Source: Methanomicrobiales archaeon (GTDB lineage: Archaea; Halobacteriota; Methanomicrobia; Methanomicrobiales; Methanospirillaceae). From it: a stretch of 37,622 nt of DNA. This document shows positions 1 to 8,580 of the stretch, in pieces. Numbering within the stretch: the stretch's first letter is position 1; every line of letters begins with the position of its first letter. The DNA is taken from assembly GCA_025358115.1 (NCBI GenBank), contig JANYKQ010000022.1, forward strand, positions 1 through 37,622, given 5' to 3'. The notes under the pieces are model-generated. The model saw only the letters and a program-made list of their open reading frames with translations, was not told the DNA's origin and searched no databases. Both the position numbers and the translations under genes were made by a program.

Positions 1-795
1 GCAACCACTGTGCCCGTATCGACCGGCCAGAAGCAGACCATCAAGATCAGCGGTTCAACAACGGTCCTGCCGATAGTCCAGAAAGCTGCTGACCAGTACA
101 TGGCAGCCCACCCGGACGCAGACATCCAGGTATCCGGCGGCGGATCAGGTGTCGGTATCCAGGCAATCGGTGCCAAGACCGTTGACATAGGAATGTCATC
201 CCGTGAAGTGACCAAGGATGAGATGGCAAAGAACCCGTCATTTGTAGTCACGTCAGTTGCACAGGACGGTATTGCTGTCATTGTCAACCCGGCAAACTCC
301 ATCCAGTACATCACCCTTGACCAGGCAAAGGACATCTATCTCGGAAAGATCACCAAGTGGTCCGAGATCACCGGTGCAAATGTTCCCAACACCAACAACC
401 AGATCGTGGTCATCGGCCGCGACAGCGCCTCCGGAACCCGCACGTACTTCGATGAGACCATTCTCCTTAAAGCAACCCCGACCAACAAGATGCTTGAGAA
501 GAACTCCAACGGTGCAGTCCTCCAGACCGTAGCCCAGACCCCCGGCTCGATCGGGTACGTTTCGATTGGATTTGTCAGCAAGGATGTCAAGTCACTCCCC
601 GTCTGGTATAACGCCCAGAAGATTGTCGCCCCCACCCTTGACAATGTCAAGACCAAGACCTACCCGGTTTCCCGTGACCTCTACGTCATCACCAACGGCC
701 AGCCCACCGGACTTGCCGGAGACTTCATCAAGTATATCCTCAGCGCTGATGGCCAGAAGATTGTAGCCGATGAAGGCTACGTGACCCTCAACTGA
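1..795 (+). CDS. pstS: Phosphate ABC transporter substrate-binding protein PstS (5' partial)
   Basis: Extracytoplasmic phosphate-binding protein of the high-affinity Pst importer; it captures phosphate and passes it to the permease encoded next. The frame is open from base 1 (A-T-T-V-P-V-S-T-G-Q), so the true start and signal or lipobox lie outside the window; the GTG at 10 is unlikely to be the start. Family signatures visible are ISGSTTVLPIVQKAA near the N-terminus, QVSGGGSGVGIQA, and GRDSASGTRTYFDE, which together supply the phosphate-contacting Ser/Thr/Asp/Arg residues. The gene is followed after 52 nt by the fused permease, then pstB and phoU. The start and any upstream phosphate-responsive site cannot be seen. 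Confidence 0.95.
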   Translation, partial: ATTVPVSTGQKQTIKISGSTTVLPIVQKAADQYMAAHPDADIQVSGGGSGVGIQAIGAKTVDIGMSSREVTKDEMAKNPSFVVTSVAQDGIAVIVNPANSIQYITLDQAKDIYLGKITKWSEITGANVPNTNNQIVVIGRDSASGTRTYFDETILLKATPTNKMLEKNSNGAVLQTVAQTPGSIGYVSIGFVSKDVKSLPVWYNAQKIVAPTLDNVKTKTYPVSRDLYVITNGQPTGLAGDFIKYILSADGQKIVADEGYVTLN

Positions 796-847
796 TCCGG
801 GATGCAGGAACCGGGAACAACAATTTTTTTTTGGAGGCAAAAAAACC

Positions 848-2803
848 ATGATATTTACCAAAAAAACCGGGAGTGCTGTTACCGCCTCCACCGGAACTGC
901 CCGGTTATCCTTCCTCAAGGAACAATCGATTAAAACGGTCTTCTTCTTCACAGCCTTCTTTGCCGTTATTGTAGTCACCTTCATCCTGCTCTTCCTGTTA
1001 CGGGACGGTTACCCGATCTTCTCACAGGTCGGGATCCTCAACTTCCTCCTTGGCCCCGACTGGGCACCGACTGCGGTCATACCCCTGTATGGTATCCTGC
1101 CGCTCATCGTCGGGACCCTGCTCGTTACACTTGGAGCAATGGTCTTTGCCGTCCCGCTGTCCATTGGCTGTGCAATTTATCTTTCGGAACTCGCATCTCC
1201 CCGGACCAAAAAGGTCCTCAAGCCGGCAGTCGAACTGCTGGCCGGTATTCCCTCTGTTGTGTACGGGTTCTTCGGGCTCATTGTTCTTACCAATTTTATC
1301 CGGGTAAGCTTCGATATCCCCACCGGGGAGACCTGGCTTGCAGCTTCAGTACTGCTCGGCATCATGGCCCTTCCCACGATCATCAGTGTCTCTGAGGATG
1401 CGATCAGTTCGGTACCCCACGAGTACAAGGAAGGGTCGCTTGCGATCGGGGCAACCCGGTGGCAGACGATCAGCCGGGTGCTGGTACCGGCGGCCCTTTC
1501 GGGCATTGCAGCTGCCGTCATCCTTGGCATTGGCAGGGTCGTGGGCGAGACCATGGCTGTGCTGATGGTTGCCGGTAATGCGGCGATCATCCCCGAACCG
1601 ATCTGGAATATCCTCTCACCATTACGAACCCTCACCGCAACGCTCGGCATCGAGATGGGTGAGGTATCGGTAGGTAGCGAGCACTACAGCGCCCTGTTCG
1701 GCATTGCAGTCGTCCTGCTGGTCATCACGCTCATCATCAATCTTTCCGCCGTCGCCATCCTGCGGCATCTCAAAGAGGGAAGAGCACAGGGTCCCGCACG
1801 AAAACCGCTCATCTCTTCGGCTGCAAAAGAATCCCTTGCCCGGTTTGGCGAGATCATTGGCATAGCGGTTTTGCTGATCTTCCTGCTTGCTGCCGCGCCA
1901 TGGTGGCTTGCCGCCCTTGTCCTGCCTGTTGCGGGCGGTTGGTATTTCGGCAGGGACCGGCTCTCCCAGAACCAAATTCAGATGATTGCCTTTGGCCTTG
2001 TCGGTCTTGCAACGGTCATCGTACTTGCTATCCTGGTCATCATCCTTCAGGATATTGTCGTGCACGGGCTTCCGGCCCTCTCGTGGGAGTTCTTAACCCA
2101 GCCGCCAAAGGATCTCGGCCGGGCCGGTGGAATCTTCCCGGCGATTGTCGGCACACTCTATCTTGTGTTAGGTGCGATTGCGATTGCCCTGCCGCTTGGG
2201 GTGGGAGCGGCAATTTATCTGGTGGAATACACCCGGGAAGGTCGTATCACCCGGTTGATACGAACAGGTGTTGACCTACTCAATGGTACTCCTTCGATCG
2301 TCTTTGGTCTCTTCGGGTTTGCCTTCATTGTGCTCTATCTCAATGTCGGCGTCTCCCTGCTGGCCGGGCAGATCACGCTCGCCCTGATGGTGCTGCCGAC
2401 CGTCATCCGCACCACTGAAGAATCCTTAAAGAACATCCCGCAGTCCCTGCGGGAAGGCAGCCTGGCACTCGGAGCTACCCAGTGGCAGACGATCAGCCGC
2501 GTAGTCATCCCCCCGGCAGTACCGGGGATTGTGACCGGTGCGATACTCTCCATCGGGAGAGCCGCAGGCGAGACTGCACCGATCATGTTCACTGCAGTGG
2601 TCTTCTCGTCGAGATTCCTGCCTGATTCGGTCTTCGAACCGGTCATGGCGTTACCGTACCATCTCTTCATCCTGGCAACCAATGTGCCCGGGTCATCCAC
2701 GAACAAATACGGGACTGCGCTCGTCCTGCTCCTGCTCGTCATCGGGTTCTATTCGGTGGCGATCATCGTGCGAACACATTTCCAGAACAAGGCAAGGGGA
2801 TAA
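848..2803 (+). CDS. pstCA: Fused phosphate permease PstC-PstA
   Basis: Membrane channel of the phosphate importer with both permease subunits in one 651-aa chain. Residues about 1-310 are PstC-like and about 340-651 are PstA-like. Each half carries its own binding-protein-dependent transport loop: [20 protein letters not shown] in the first and [20 protein letters not shown] in the second, both followed by Pro-Ala and a conserved Gly. A transmembrane linker region (about 335-400) joins them. The ATG at 848 follows a good ribosome-binding site (TTGGAGGC, about 831-838). In most organisms pstC and pstA are separate genes of about 300 codons each. No frameshift or stop lies between the halves, so this is a real fusion. 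Confidence 0.93.
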   Translation: MIFTKKTGSAVTASTGTARLSFLKEQSIKTVFFFTAFFAVIVVTFILLFLLRDGYPIFSQVGILNFLLGPDWAPTAVIPLYGILPLIVGTLLVTLGAMVFAVPLSIGCAIYLSELASPRTKKVLKPAVELLAGIPSVVYGFFGLIVLTNFIRVSFDIPTGETWLAASVLLGIMALPTIISVSEDAISSVPHEYKEGSLAIGATRWQTISRVLVPAALSGIAAAVILGIGRVVGETMAVLMVAGNAAIIPEPIWNILSPLRTLTATLGIEMGEVSVGSEHYSALFGIAVVLLVITLIINLSAVAILRHLKEGRAQGPARKPLISSAAKESLARFGEIIGIAVLLIFLLAAAPWWLAALVLPVAGGWYFGRDRLSQNQIQMIAFGLVGLATVIVLAILVIILQDIVVHGLPALSWEFLTQPPKDLGRAGGIFPAIVGTLYLVLGAIAIALPLGVGAAIYLVEYTREGRITRLIRTGVDLLNGTPSIVFGLFGFAFIVLYLNVGVSLLAGQITLALMVLPTVIRTTEESLKNIPQSLREGSLALGATQWQTISRVVIPPAVPGIVTGAILSIGRAAGETAPIMFTAVVFSSRFLPDSVFEPVMALPYHLFILATNVPGSSTNKYGTALVLLLLVIGFYSVAIIVRTHFQNKARG

Positions 2804-2807
2804 AAAA

Positions 2808-3569
2808 ATGTCTGATGCTGCAATTATCACAACAAATAATGTAAACCTCTGGTATCATGAGAAGCATGCGCTCCAGTCGGTCTCGATACGAGTTCCAAGG
2901 AACCGGGTCACCGCCCTTATCGGCCCCTCGGGTTGCGGGAAATCTACCCTGCTGCGCTGCTTCAACCGGTTGAACGATCTCATTGACCACGTGAAAATCA
3001 CGGGTGAGATCAAACTCGATGATGAGAATATCCATGCCCCTTCCACAGACGTGGTGACACTCCGGAAAAAAGTCGGCATGGTCTTCCAGAAACCCAACCC
3101 GTTTCCGAAATCCATCTACGAGAATGTTGCTTACGGTCCCCGGGTGCACGGCATCCGGGACAAAACTGAACTTGACAGAATTGTTGAGGACAGTCTCCGC
3201 CATGCAGCGATCTGGGACGAGGTGAAAGAGCGGCTGAATGACTCTGCCCTCGGGCTTTCCGGTGGCCAGCAGCAGCGGCTTTGCATTGCCCGCACACTCG
3301 CGGTCGAACCCGAAGTGATCCTGATGGACGAGCCCTGTTCAGCACTCGACCCGATTGCAACAGCCAAGATTGAGAATTTAATCGAGCGGCTCAAGGAAGA
3401 TTACACCGTCATCATCGTCACCCACAACATGCAGCAGGCAGCCCGGGTAAGCGATTATACGGGCTTTATGTATCTCGGCAAACTGATCGAATGCGGAAAA
3501 ACGGGGCAGATCTTCGAGCACCCGAAAGAAGAACTCACCGAGAATTATATCACCGGGCGGTTCGGGTAG
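2808..3569 (+). CDS. pstB: Phosphate ABC transporter ATP-binding protein PstB
   Basis: Cytoplasmic ATPase that powers the Pst importer; 253 aa, normal for the family. The Walker A motif GPSGCGKST is at residues 39-47, the Q-loop glutamine near 94, the ABC signature LSGGQQQR at 150-157, Walker B VILMDEP at 170-176, and the switch histidine in VTHN at 206. The ATG at 2808 is chosen because it lies 4 nt after the permease stop and opens the PstB-like N-terminus; the longer open frame upstream only overlaps pstCA. phoU begins 9 nt downstream, so the genes are surely co-transcribed. Confidence 0.96.
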   Translation: MSDAAIITTNNVNLWYHEKHALQSVSIRVPRNRVTALIGPSGCGKSTLLRCFNRLNDLIDHVKITGEIKLDDENIHAPSTDVVTLRKKVGMVFQKPNPFPKSIYENVAYGPRVHGIRDKTELDRIVEDSLRHAAIWDEVKERLNDSALGLSGGQQQRLCIARTLAVEPEVILMDEPCSALDPIATAKIENLIERLKEDYTVIIVTHNMQQAARVSDYTGFMYLGKLIECGKTGQIFEHPKEELTENYITGRFG

Positions 3570-3578
3570 GAGAACAGC

Positions 3579-4229
3579 ATGGCAGAAAAATTCCATACAG
3601 AACTCAAAAACCTCAAAACAGACACCCTGGAGATGGCGCACCTCGGGCGATCGATGCTAAGGACAGCTGTGGATGCCCTCATCCGGCAGGATACAGAACT
3701 GGCGGCATCAGTAGTAGCGCAAAAAGAAGAGATCCACCAGATGGAAGTCCGGATTGAAGAACACTGTTACCGGCTCATTGCGCTCAACCAGCCGATGGCA
3801 AAGGACATGCGGACGATTGCCTGCACGCTCAAGGTGATCACGGCGTCGCTGCGCCTGGGAAGATACGGCAAGTCCATTGCAGGTATCGTAAACGATCTCT
3901 CGACAAAACCCCACCTCGCCAATATGATGAGCATCCCGCATATGGCGGATCTCGTGCTTGACATGGTCGATGATGCGATCAAGGCATACGAGACGGATAA
4001 TCTCCGGCTTATCGATGATTTCTCATCAAGGGATGATACCATCGATGCGCTCCGGCACTCGATCTTCCGCGAAGGGATCACCTACATGATGGAAGATCCC
4101 AAGAACATCTCGCGCTGCACCCACTACATCATGGTGGCACGGTACCTTGAGCGGTGTGCGGACCATGCCTGCAAGATCGCAGAGAATGTCCAGTATATGG
4201 AGACGGGCGAGCGGGTCGAGATCCACTAA
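3579..4229 (+). CDS. phoU: Phosphate transport system regulator PhoU
   Basis: 216-aa all-helical protein with two PhoU domains, the usual length. It is known to act with the Pst transporter as a negative regulator of phosphate uptake and to bind metal through acidic clusters. Visible family features are the early helix with EMAHLGRSML, the central NQPMAKDMRTI segment, and the second repeat with DDTIDALRHSIF followed by the ending RYLERCADHACKIAENV. The ATG at 3579 follows TAGGAGAAC, a Shine-Dalgarno sequence that overlaps the pstB stop codon. It is the last gene of the operon; the next gene (nth) is convergent after 32 nt. Confidence 0.95.
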   Translation: MAEKFHTELKNLKTDTLEMAHLGRSMLRTAVDALIRQDTELAASVVAQKEEIHQMEVRIEEHCYRLIALNQPMAKDMRTIACTLKVITASLRLGRYGKSIAGIVNDLSTKPHLANMMSIPHMADLVLDMVDDAIKAYETDNLRLIDDFSSRDDTIDALRHSIFREGITYMMEDPKNISRCTHYIMVARYLERCADHACKIAENVQYMETGERVEIH

Positions 4230-4261
4230 AAAGGGGGGATGCACCCGGAAAATACTACATT

Positions 4262-4918
4262 TTATATGCTCTTTTTCGCGGTAGTTGCGTAAAACCGGCA
4301 CCGGGAACTGATCGGACACACTTCACACCGGGGTTTCTTCGCATCGCAGATGGTCCGCCCGTGAGCGATCAGGACATCCGTGAGATCACCCCATTGTTCC
4401 TGCGGGAAGAGAGCCATCAAATCCTTCTCGATAACGGTTACATTATCGGTATTGGAAAAACCGATCCGCTGCGCCAGCCGGCGGACATGCGTATCAACGG
4501 CAATTCCTTCGTTTCGCCCCAGTGCATGGTAGAGCACAATGTTCGCAGTCTTTCGGCCAACCCCGGGGATGGTGAGCAACTCCTCCATAGATTCCGGAAC
4601 ATTTCCGCCGAATGTGGAGAGCAGGGCCTGGGAAGCGGCAATGATATTGCGGGCTTTTGCATGAAAATAGCCAAGACTGTGGATGATAGTCTCCACCTCT
4701 TCCGTCTTGGCCATTGCCAGTGCGGAGGGTGTGGGGTATTTCGTAAAGAGCGGTCCCCGGACTTTCAGTACCGCACGATCCGTAGTCTGCGCGGAGAGGA
4801 TCGTCAGAACGAGCACTTCAAAGGCAGAACCTTTCGCAATGATGGCAGGAGAATCACGGGCATCAGGATAGCGCTCAACCAGAAGAGAATATACCAGCGC
4901 TGCGTCCTGTTTCTTCAT
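4262..4918 (-). CDS. nth: Endonuclease III (DNA glycosylase/AP lyase)
   Basis: Base-excision repair enzyme that removes oxidised pyrimidines and cleaves abasic sites. The 218-aa protein has the helix-hairpin-helix LTIPGVGRKTA with catalytic Lys123, the catalytic Asp142 in VDTHV, and a C-terminal [4Fe-4S] loop with Cys191, Cys198, Cys201 and Cys207 in the family spacing C-x6-C-x2-C-x5-C. The start codon lies only 7 nt downstream of the tRNA-Pro gene on the same strand, leaving no room for an independent box A, so it is probably transcribed through the tRNA from the same promoter. Confidence 0.95.
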   Translation of the reverse strand: MKKQDAALVYSLLVERYPDARDSPAIIAKGSAFEVLVLTILSAQTTDRAVLKVRGPLFTKYPTPSALAMAKTEEVETIIHSLGYFHAKARNIIAASQALLSTFGGNVPESMEELLTIPGVGRKTANIVLYHALGRNEGIAVDTHVRRLAQRIGFSNTDNVTVIEKDLMALFPQEQWGDLTDVLIAHGRTICDAKKPRCEVCPISSRCRFYATTAKKSI

Positions 4919-4925
4919 GGTCCAA

Positions 4926-5000
4926 TGGGGTAGGGCGGATTCGAACCGCCGTCAAAGCGTCCCAAACGCTCTAGGATGGACCAGGCTACCCTACTACCCC
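4926..5000 (-). tRNA. tRNA-Pro (anticodon TGG)
   Basis: Read on the minus strand, bases 5000 to 4926 form a complete cloverleaf. The 7-bp acceptor GGGGTAG/CTACCCC is closed by discriminator A. The D arm contains AGCCTGGTCC, the anticodon stem is GAGCG/CGCTT with the 7-nt loop TTTGGGA, and the T arm is GGCGG-TTCGAAT-CCGCC. The loop places TGG at positions 34-36, which reads proline CCN codons starting with CCA. CCA is not encoded after the discriminator (TTGG follows), and there is no intron. Confidence 0.95.
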
Positions 5001-5024
5001 GCGACATCATACATGCGCCGGGAT

Positions 5025-5034
5025 GATAAAAATA
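5025..5034 (-). promoter_or_regulatory. Box A (TATA) promoter of tRNA-Pro
   Basis: The minus-strand sequence TATTTTTATC is centred about 29 nt before the first base of the tRNA, the standard archaeal box A distance for a tRNA gene whose transcript starts near the mature 5' end. It probably also drives nth. Confidence 0.65.
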
Positions 5035-5051
5035 GGTAATGGTCTCCCGGC

Positions 5052-5756
5052 TCAGACCGGGAGGGGGGACTGGTTGTTTTCCGAAACAACGGTTCCCGTA
5101 AAGGTACCATTGAGGATAGCATTCGAAAGATTCTCGGGCACCTGACCGTCCAGCACCACGAGCGGAATATGGCTGCGCTCGACAATCCGGGCAGCGATGA
5201 TATCAAGAACATTATTGGATCCGGCACCAAGACCGATCTGGCTGACGATCACCAGCAGCTGCTGGGGAGTGAGGGTCTCGAACCGTTTTGCTCCCGGATG
5301 CTTCTTCGGGTCCTTGTCGTAAATCCCATTGACCGAGGTTGCGTTGATAAAAACCGAGGCTCGCACGCGTTCAGCAAGTACCGCCGCAACAGCATCGGTC
5401 GTCTGGCCGGGGGTGATACCGCCCATCACCACGATCTTATTGGACTCTGCAAACTTCTTTGCCTCGGAGTGGCTCTCCGCTACTTTCGGGTACGCTGCAT
5501 CCCCGAGAGCTGATATCAGGAGCGTGGCATTGAGCCGGGTGACCAGGATGCCGATCTCATCAGAGGTTCCCTCATCCACACCGAGTTCCCGTGCGGCTTC
5601 AATATAATCCCGGGCTGCCCCGCCCCCGCCCACGACCACGAAGAGCCGGTGGTGCTCCGCGATCGCTTTGAGAACCGGAACATAGCTGCGGATCCTGTTC
5701 CCGGCGAGTGTCGGGATCAGGATCGAACCGCCCAGCGAGATGACAATATTCCTCAT
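5052..5756 (-). CDS. pyrH: UMP kinase (archaeal type)
   Basis: Cytosolic kinase converting UMP to UDP in pyrimidine nucleotide synthesis; amino-acid-kinase fold, 234 aa. Visible motifs are the N-terminal phosphate loop ISLGGSI (residues 6-12), VVVGGGGAARDYI (about 40-52), the Thr/Asp-rich NTP-contact segment ATSVNGIYDKDP, and the KR-FETL segment. It lacks the longer bacterial N-terminus, as expected for the archaeal type. A TATA-like CTCTATATGAG on the minus strand (5780-5790) lies about 30 nt before the ATG, so the transcript may be nearly leaderless. It is divergent from the zinc-ribbon gene. Confidence 0.93.
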   Translation of the reverse strand: MRNIVISLGGSILIPTLAGNRIRSYVPVLKAIAEHHRLFVVVGGGGAARDYIEAARELGVDEGTSDEIGILVTRLNATLLISALGDAAYPKVAESHSEAKKFAESNKIVVMGGITPGQTTDAVAAVLAERVRASVFINATSVNGIYDKDPKKHPGAKRFETLTPQQLLVIVSQIGLGAGSNNVLDIIAARIVERSHIPLVVLDGQVPENLSNAILNGTFTGTVVSENNQSPLPV

Positions 5757-5795
5757 TGCACTAGTTTTTGTACCTGATGCTCATATAGAGTTGCT

Positions 5796-5975
5796 ATGTA
5801 TTACTGCCCGAACTGTAAGAGCCAGGAGATCTTTCCCGTTGCCGGCGGGTGTGTCGGCCAGGTATTTCTCTGCAAGGACTGCGGATACCGCGGTTCGTTC
5901 GTGCTCGAGATCGATGGTGCAGATGCTTTCAAAGAGATAGAAAAAGAGAATAAGGAACATCCCAAATCCAAATAA
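5796..5975 (+). CDS. Small zinc-ribbon protein (59 aa)
   Basis: A 59-codon gene starting at the ATG at 5796 and ending in TAA at 5975. The protein has two CxxC knuckles, CPNC (Cys4, Cys7) and CKDC (Cys26, Cys29), the latter followed by GYRGSF, a typical zinc-ribbon pair, and then a charged Lys/Glu-rich tail. It lies 10 nt before the radical SAM gene and is probably its operon partner. Such small ribbons often contact nucleic acid or other proteins, but the role of this one cannot be told. There is no clear Shine-Dalgarno sequence, so translation may be leaderless. Confidence 0.75.
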   Translation: MYYCPNCKSQEIFPVAGGCVGQVFLCKDCGYRGSFVLEIDGADAFKEIEKENKEHPKSK

Positions 5976-5985
5976 CAGGCAGGGT

Positions 5986-6999
5986 ATGCACGAGGCAGGC
6001 CAGTACCAGAAACTGGAGAACAATGCGGTGAAATGTTCGCTGTGTAATCACCGCTGCACGATCAGTGACGGGAAGCATGGCATCTGCGGCGTCCGGGTGA
6101 ACAACCACGGAACACTTGCGGCAATGACCTACGGGAAGATCAGCGCCGAGGCCGTTGATCCGATCGAGAAGAAACCTCTTTTTCATTACCTTCCCGGGAC
6201 CCGTTCCTACTCGCTGGGCAGTATCGGCTGCAACTTCCACTGCGAGCACTGCCAGAACTGGCATATCTCCCGGGCGGACCTGGATACGGCACCGCTCCGG
6301 TCACTGGAGCCGGCCGAAGGGGTGAAGCGGGCGCTCGCAGGCGGGAGTGCAAGTATCTCGTGGACCTACAATGAGCCCACGATCTGGCACGAGTACACCC
6401 GGGATATGGGCACACTCGCGAGGGAAAAGGGGCTCGGGACGGTTTATGTGACGAACGGGTACATAACGGAAGAAGCCCTCCGCGAGCTCGCACCCATGCT
6501 TGGCGCCTTCCGGGTGGATCTCAAGGCCTTCACGGATGATTTTTACAAAAAGATCTGCGGTGCAAAACTCCAGCCGGTCCTCGATTCGGCAGAGCTGGCA
6601 AAGGAGCTTGGCATGCATGTCGAGACGGTCACACTGGTGATCCCGGGCCTCAATGACAGTATGGAGGAGCAGGAGCAGCTGATCCGCTGGGTGATCGAAC
6701 ACCTGGGTCCCGAGACCCCGATGCACTTCTCGGCATTCCACCCGGATTACAAGATGCTCAACCGGGGGGCAACCCCGGTTGCTATGCTCGAGAAGATCTA
6801 CCGGAAGGCAAAAGAGCTGGGCCTGCGATTCCCCTATCTGGGTAATGTGTACCATAATTCCTATGAGAACACGTACTGCCCTGCCTGCAATACGATGCTG
6901 ATCGAGCGGCAGGGATTTTCCAGCCGGTTCGTAGCGCTTGACGGTGACCAGTGCACGCACTGTGGTGAAAAGATTGAGATCGTCCGCCATGTCTCCTGA
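5986..6999 (+). CDS. amrS: AmmeMemoRadiSam-type radical SAM enzyme (AmrS-like)
   Basis: 337-aa radical SAM protein. The cluster motif C-x3-C-x2-C is Cys82, Cys86 and Cys89 (GCNFHCEHCQNW). It is preceded by a cysteine-rich N-terminus (Cys17, 20, 24, 34; KCSLCNHRC, HGICGVR) and followed by SWTYNEPT, VTNGY, RVDLKAF and a C-terminal pair of CxxC knuckles (CPAC, CTHC). This architecture and length match the radical SAM member of the AmmeMemoRadiSam system, related to pyruvate-formate-lyase activases. The substrate is not established to my knowledge. The usual partners AMMECR1 and Memo are not in this window. The next gene overlaps by 11 nt, which supports co-transcription. Confidence 0.9.
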   Translation: MHEAGQYQKLENNAVKCSLCNHRCTISDGKHGICGVRVNNHGTLAAMTYGKISAEAVDPIEKKPLFHYLPGTRSYSLGSIGCNFHCEHCQNWHISRADLDTAPLRSLEPAEGVKRALAGGSASISWTYNEPTIWHEYTRDMGTLAREKGLGTVYVTNGYITEEALRELAPMLGAFRVDLKAFTDDFYKKICGAKLQPVLDSAELAKELGMHVETVTLVIPGLNDSMEEQEQLIRWVIEHLGPETPMHFSAFHPDYKMLNRGATPVAMLEKIYRKAKELGLRFPYLGNVYHNSYENTYCPACNTMLIERQGFSSRFVALDGDQCTHCGEKIEIVRHVS

Positions 7000-7504
7000 A
7001 CCCAACCCCCCGGTTCAACACCGGAACGATATCGTCCCGGAACCCCTGTTCATCGTGGACCGCATGCTGGGGACCCTCACGAAGTACCTGCGGTTCATGG
7101 GGTACGATACCACCAGCGCGAACACCCTTGAAGAGGGGAATGCAAAGGAAGATACCCTCCTGCTGGAACTTGGGCTCCAGGAGCACCGCATCCTGCTTAC
7201 AAGGGATGCCGAACTTGCCCGGCGCGGGAAGGACCGGGCAATTTTCATCAGGTCCGAAGACGTGATGGAACAGGTGCAGCAACTCATTGAGCTCGGGTTG
7301 ATCAAACGAAGAGTGACGATGAGCCGGTGTTCGCTCTGTAATACCCGGGTGCGGGAGGCGTTCCAATGCGAGATTGCAGGAGCCGATTATGCGCCAAAGG
7401 ACTGGAGGGGGTTATCGTTCTTCTGGTGCGAAAGTTGCGGGAAACTGTACTGGAACGGGTCGCATGGGAAGAAGCTGGAGGAGCGGATTGGGGGAGGGAA
7501 GTGA
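6989..7504 (+). CDS. Mut7-C RNase-domain protein with zinc ribbon
   Basis: 171-aa protein of the Mut7-C (DUF82) family, a PIN-like nuclease fold joined to a C-terminal zinc ribbon. The N-terminal half shows FIVDRMLGTLTKYLRFMGYD and LLTRDAELARR, whose Asp residues fit the predicted nuclease site. The C-terminal half has CSLC and CESC, the metal-binding pairs. The ATG at 6989 overlaps the end of the radical SAM gene by 11 nt and opens the protein as MSPEPNPPV; starts further upstream would run deep into that gene. RNase activity is inferred from the family. Downstream lies the decayed peptidase copy. Confidence 0.85.
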   Translation: MSPEPNPPVQHRNDIVPEPLFIVDRMLGTLTKYLRFMGYDTTSANTLEEGNAKEDTLLLELGLQEHRILLTRDAELARRGKDRAIFIRSEDVMEQVQQLIELGLIKRRVTMSRCSLCNTRVREAFQCEIAGADYAPKDWRGLSFFWCESCGKLYWNGSHGKKLEERIGGGK

Positions 7505-7972
7505 GAGGGGGAGTCGGTTCGCTCCCGAAGCACCCGTTGAAACGTTCAGACCAAAGTAGCGGTACAGCGCATCGACCCGGGATCCTTCCCAGGGAAGTTT
7601 TTCACGGAGCACATTCCCGTCATGCATGAACCCCGGTGCTAGGATTTCCTGCCGGTATTTCATGCCAACGGTCTGGTTTGTCATGCCATCCTGCCCGAAT
7701 TTGTCATTGATGTTGAGCGCATACACTTTTGACCAGAGATATCCGTAATACCCGGCATCATAATCTCCTATGAGGTGGCCGGATGATGCAGGGTGGGGAG
7801 TCCCGGCAAGGGGTTCCATGCCCTTAATCTCCCGGTACGTCCGGAACCAGACCTCCGTGGGGTTAACCGGGCCATCCGCGGTATGAAATCACATATCCTC
7901 AAATCCATAGGCAAGTTGCAAGGAGTACGAGGTGCCCGTGTCAGCCTTCCGTGCAGCAAGGGCCGGTTCGGA
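7505..7972 (-). pseudogene. Decayed 3' fragment of the M3 peptidase gene
   Basis: This stretch is closely similar to the last ~440 nt of the intact M3 peptidase gene at 8581-10686, on the same strand. The readable part includes EIKGMEPLAGTPHPASSG, DAGYYGYLWSKVYALNIND and MKYRQEILAPGFM. Damage is clear: an in-frame TGA replaces the Arg codon after LEDM (fragment reads FEDM-stop-FHTADGP), about 15 nt are missing near the upstream break, and the native stop after the final Asn has mutated so the frame runs on into the Mut7-C gene. The catalytic HExxH region is absent. Similarity ends near 7972. Confidence 0.85.
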
Positions 7973-8080
7973 CCGAGGGTTTTATGAAAAACCAGTATCA
8001 GTTTTTTTTAAAAGACCTGCGGAATTTTGTGAGCGGGCCTCTCAAGAATAGGATTTTTTCCCGTATTTTTCCCAATAACG

Positions 8081-8093
8081 CTTGTATATATGC
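8081..8093 (+). promoter_or_regulatory. TATA box of cysteine-rich peptide A
   Basis: CTTGTATATATG on the plus strand lies about 58 nt before the ATG at 8145. This predicts transcription from about 8113 and a leader of about 30 nt carrying AAAGGACGG as ribosome-binding site. Confidence 0.5.
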
Positions 8094-8144
8094 CCCCGTT
8101 TCCAACACATTATCAGGCACAACCAAAAAGGACGGCTTTTTCCC

Positions 8145-8414
8145 ATGTCACACACCGAACGTTCGTCGCTTGCCCGGCTTATACTCTTCATGGTTTGCCT
8201 GGCACTTGCCGGCAGTATTGTTGCCGGGGCACATTATTTCATCACAGATATGCCGATGCAGAATGCAGTACAGCCTCCGGTTAACGGGGATACCTGTACC
8301 ATAACACCCGGTAAATTTTGTGTTATCATGCTCAACACCGTTTGCCGTGCACCCGGGGTAATCGATCTTGAAAAAGAACATGATTGCCTGAGAGATTTCG
8401 GTTGCTGCGAATAG
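8145..8414 (+). CDS. Six-cysteine exported or membrane-anchored peptide A (89 aa)
   Basis: 89-aa protein with a short basic N-terminus, one hydrophobic helix (residues 12-28, ILFMVCLALAGSIVAG) and an outer part with six cysteines (51, 59, 67, 81, 87, 88). The last two are adjacent and near the end, GCCE. It is clearly paralogous to the protein at 10823-11092: same length, near-identical membrane segment (RLxLFxxCLAxAGSIVAG) and the same number of outer cysteines. A weak AAGGACGG ribosome site is 10-18 nt upstream and a TATA box precedes it. The segment is probably a signal peptide or anchor, with a disulfide-bonded outer domain. No known family is recognised; function unknown. Confidence 0.72.
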   Translation: MSHTERSSLARLILFMVCLALAGSIVAGAHYFITDMPMQNAVQPPVNGDTCTITPGKFCVIMLNTVCRAPGVIDLEKEHDCLRDFGCCE

Positions 8415-8446
8415 GAACCACCCGGGTTCTCGATCAATTCCTTTTT
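8415..8446 (+). terminator. Weak hairpin and T-run after peptide A
   Basis: GAACC (8415-8419) can pair with GGTTC (8425-8429), and TTTTT follows at 8442-8446. It overlaps the end of the peptide gene and could end its transcript. The short stem and the gap before the T-run make this uncertain. Confidence 0.35.
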
Positions 8447-8580
8447 AATATTCCGGCATAAGAGTTCCCCGGATAACCAATCTCTTTTGTAAAAACCGGA
8501 TCTGTTTTTGCCAACCCGCCAAAGGCTAAAAACTTCCCTTCAGTTTTTTGACCCGCTCAACCCAATCAGGAAAAGGGGGA

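Noticed and set aside
4154-4933. 259-codon plus-strand frame over nth
   Set aside because: Antisense to the clearly recognisable endonuclease III and running into the tRNA gene.
7951-8304. 117-codon plus-strand frame overlapping peptide A
   Set aside because: It starts inside the pseudogene edge and overlaps peptide A, which has paralogue support in another frame.
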